Shown here: piece after piece, positions 5,586 through 5,715 of the stretch | Position numbering within the stretch: the first letter of the stretch is position 1 | Layout: each line of letters opens with the position of its first letter | From: Bdellovibrionales bacterium | GTDB taxonomy: Bacteria; Bdellovibrionota; Bdellovibrionia; Bdellovibrionales; UBA1609 | Reading direction: 5' to 3' | DNA length: 5,715 bases | Assembly (NCBI GenBank): GCA_026713205.1 | Contig: JAPOOY010000250.1 | Location: forward strand, 1-5,715 | The notes under the pieces: model-generated | Told to the model about the DNA's origin: nothing | Seen by the model: only the letters and a program-made list of their open reading frames with translations | Database searches by the model: none | Translations under genes and position numbers: made by a program

Positions 5586-5715
5586 TCATAACCAAAATTT
5601 CCCGTACAAATCCCGTTCAGCTTTTTTTGTATTTGGCAGGATGTTTTTCATACTATACTCCTCCGGTTTGAAAATTTCCGGTTCTTCATAAGAAAAAATG
5701 CTTACACCCTTTATA
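5586..5715 (-). CDS. Possible 3' end of a convergent gene of unknown function (partial), or a short ORF
   Basis: On the minus strand a frame is open from the window edge to a TGA at 5588-5586 (42 visible residues, containing SYEEPEIFKPEEYS and KKAERDLYGKFWL). Its charge balance and codons (GAA, CCG, AAA) resemble the RND gene more than random DNA. An internal ATG (5651-5649) has a strong Shine-Dalgarno, GGAGGAG, 6 bases before it and would give a 21-residue peptide. A second frame (5647-5546) ends in GYERFKEVLSGYQGG and would fuse smoothly to KKAERDLYGKF after a one-base shift near 5592-5600, which hints at a frameshifted gene end or a sequence error. No family is recognised, and an overlapping plus-strand frame competes with it. 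Confidence 0.35.
   Translation of the reverse strand, partial: IKGVSIFSYEEPEIFKPEEYSMKNILPNTKKAERDLYGKFWL

Overview
The window (5,715 bases) looks like bacterial chromosome from a low-GC Gram-negative organism. The main evidence is a full-length inner-membrane RND efflux permease, whose family normally spans the envelope together with a periplasmic adaptor and an outer-membrane channel. No taxonomic marker is present, so I do not name a genus.

Layout. Positions 1-1818 (+) carry the last 605 codons of a large protein whose start lies upstream of the window. Several spaced motifs recall the C-terminal, probably target-sensing, half of large bacterial STAND/NACHT-like NTPases of the Avs (antiviral) type. 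This match is from memory, and the NTPase core is not in the window. Positions 1819-2408 hold no intact gene. They contain AT-rich sequence, possible scraps of decayed reading frames, promoter-like hexamers, a dyad operator candidate and a 16-codon ORF that overlaps the next start in the sequence TAATG. Positions 2409-5513 (+) encode a complete 1034-residue RND/HAE-type permease. Positions 5514-5715 probably begin an intergenic or convergent region, with a possible minus-strand gene end at 5586-5715.

The two large genes do not look functionally linked. They are 590 bases apart and differ in base composition by hand count of single 60-base lines (14/60 and 20/60 G+C at 361-420 and 721-780, against 22/60 and 32/60 at 2581-2640 and 3481-3540). 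The first gene fits a horizontally acquired defence gene; the second fits ordinary envelope transport. The permease has no intact adaptor gene next to it. A signal-peptide-like stretch followed by a shifted open frame at 2104-2354 sits where an adaptor would be expected, so I suggest, with low to moderate confidence, that an adaptor gene decayed there.

Nothing here proves a new system. The observations most worth following are the Avs-like C-terminus, the possible gene remnant and leader upstream of the pump, the altered proton-relay residues in the pump, an 11-bp-arm palindrome inside its coding sequence, and the ambiguous reading frames at the right edge.
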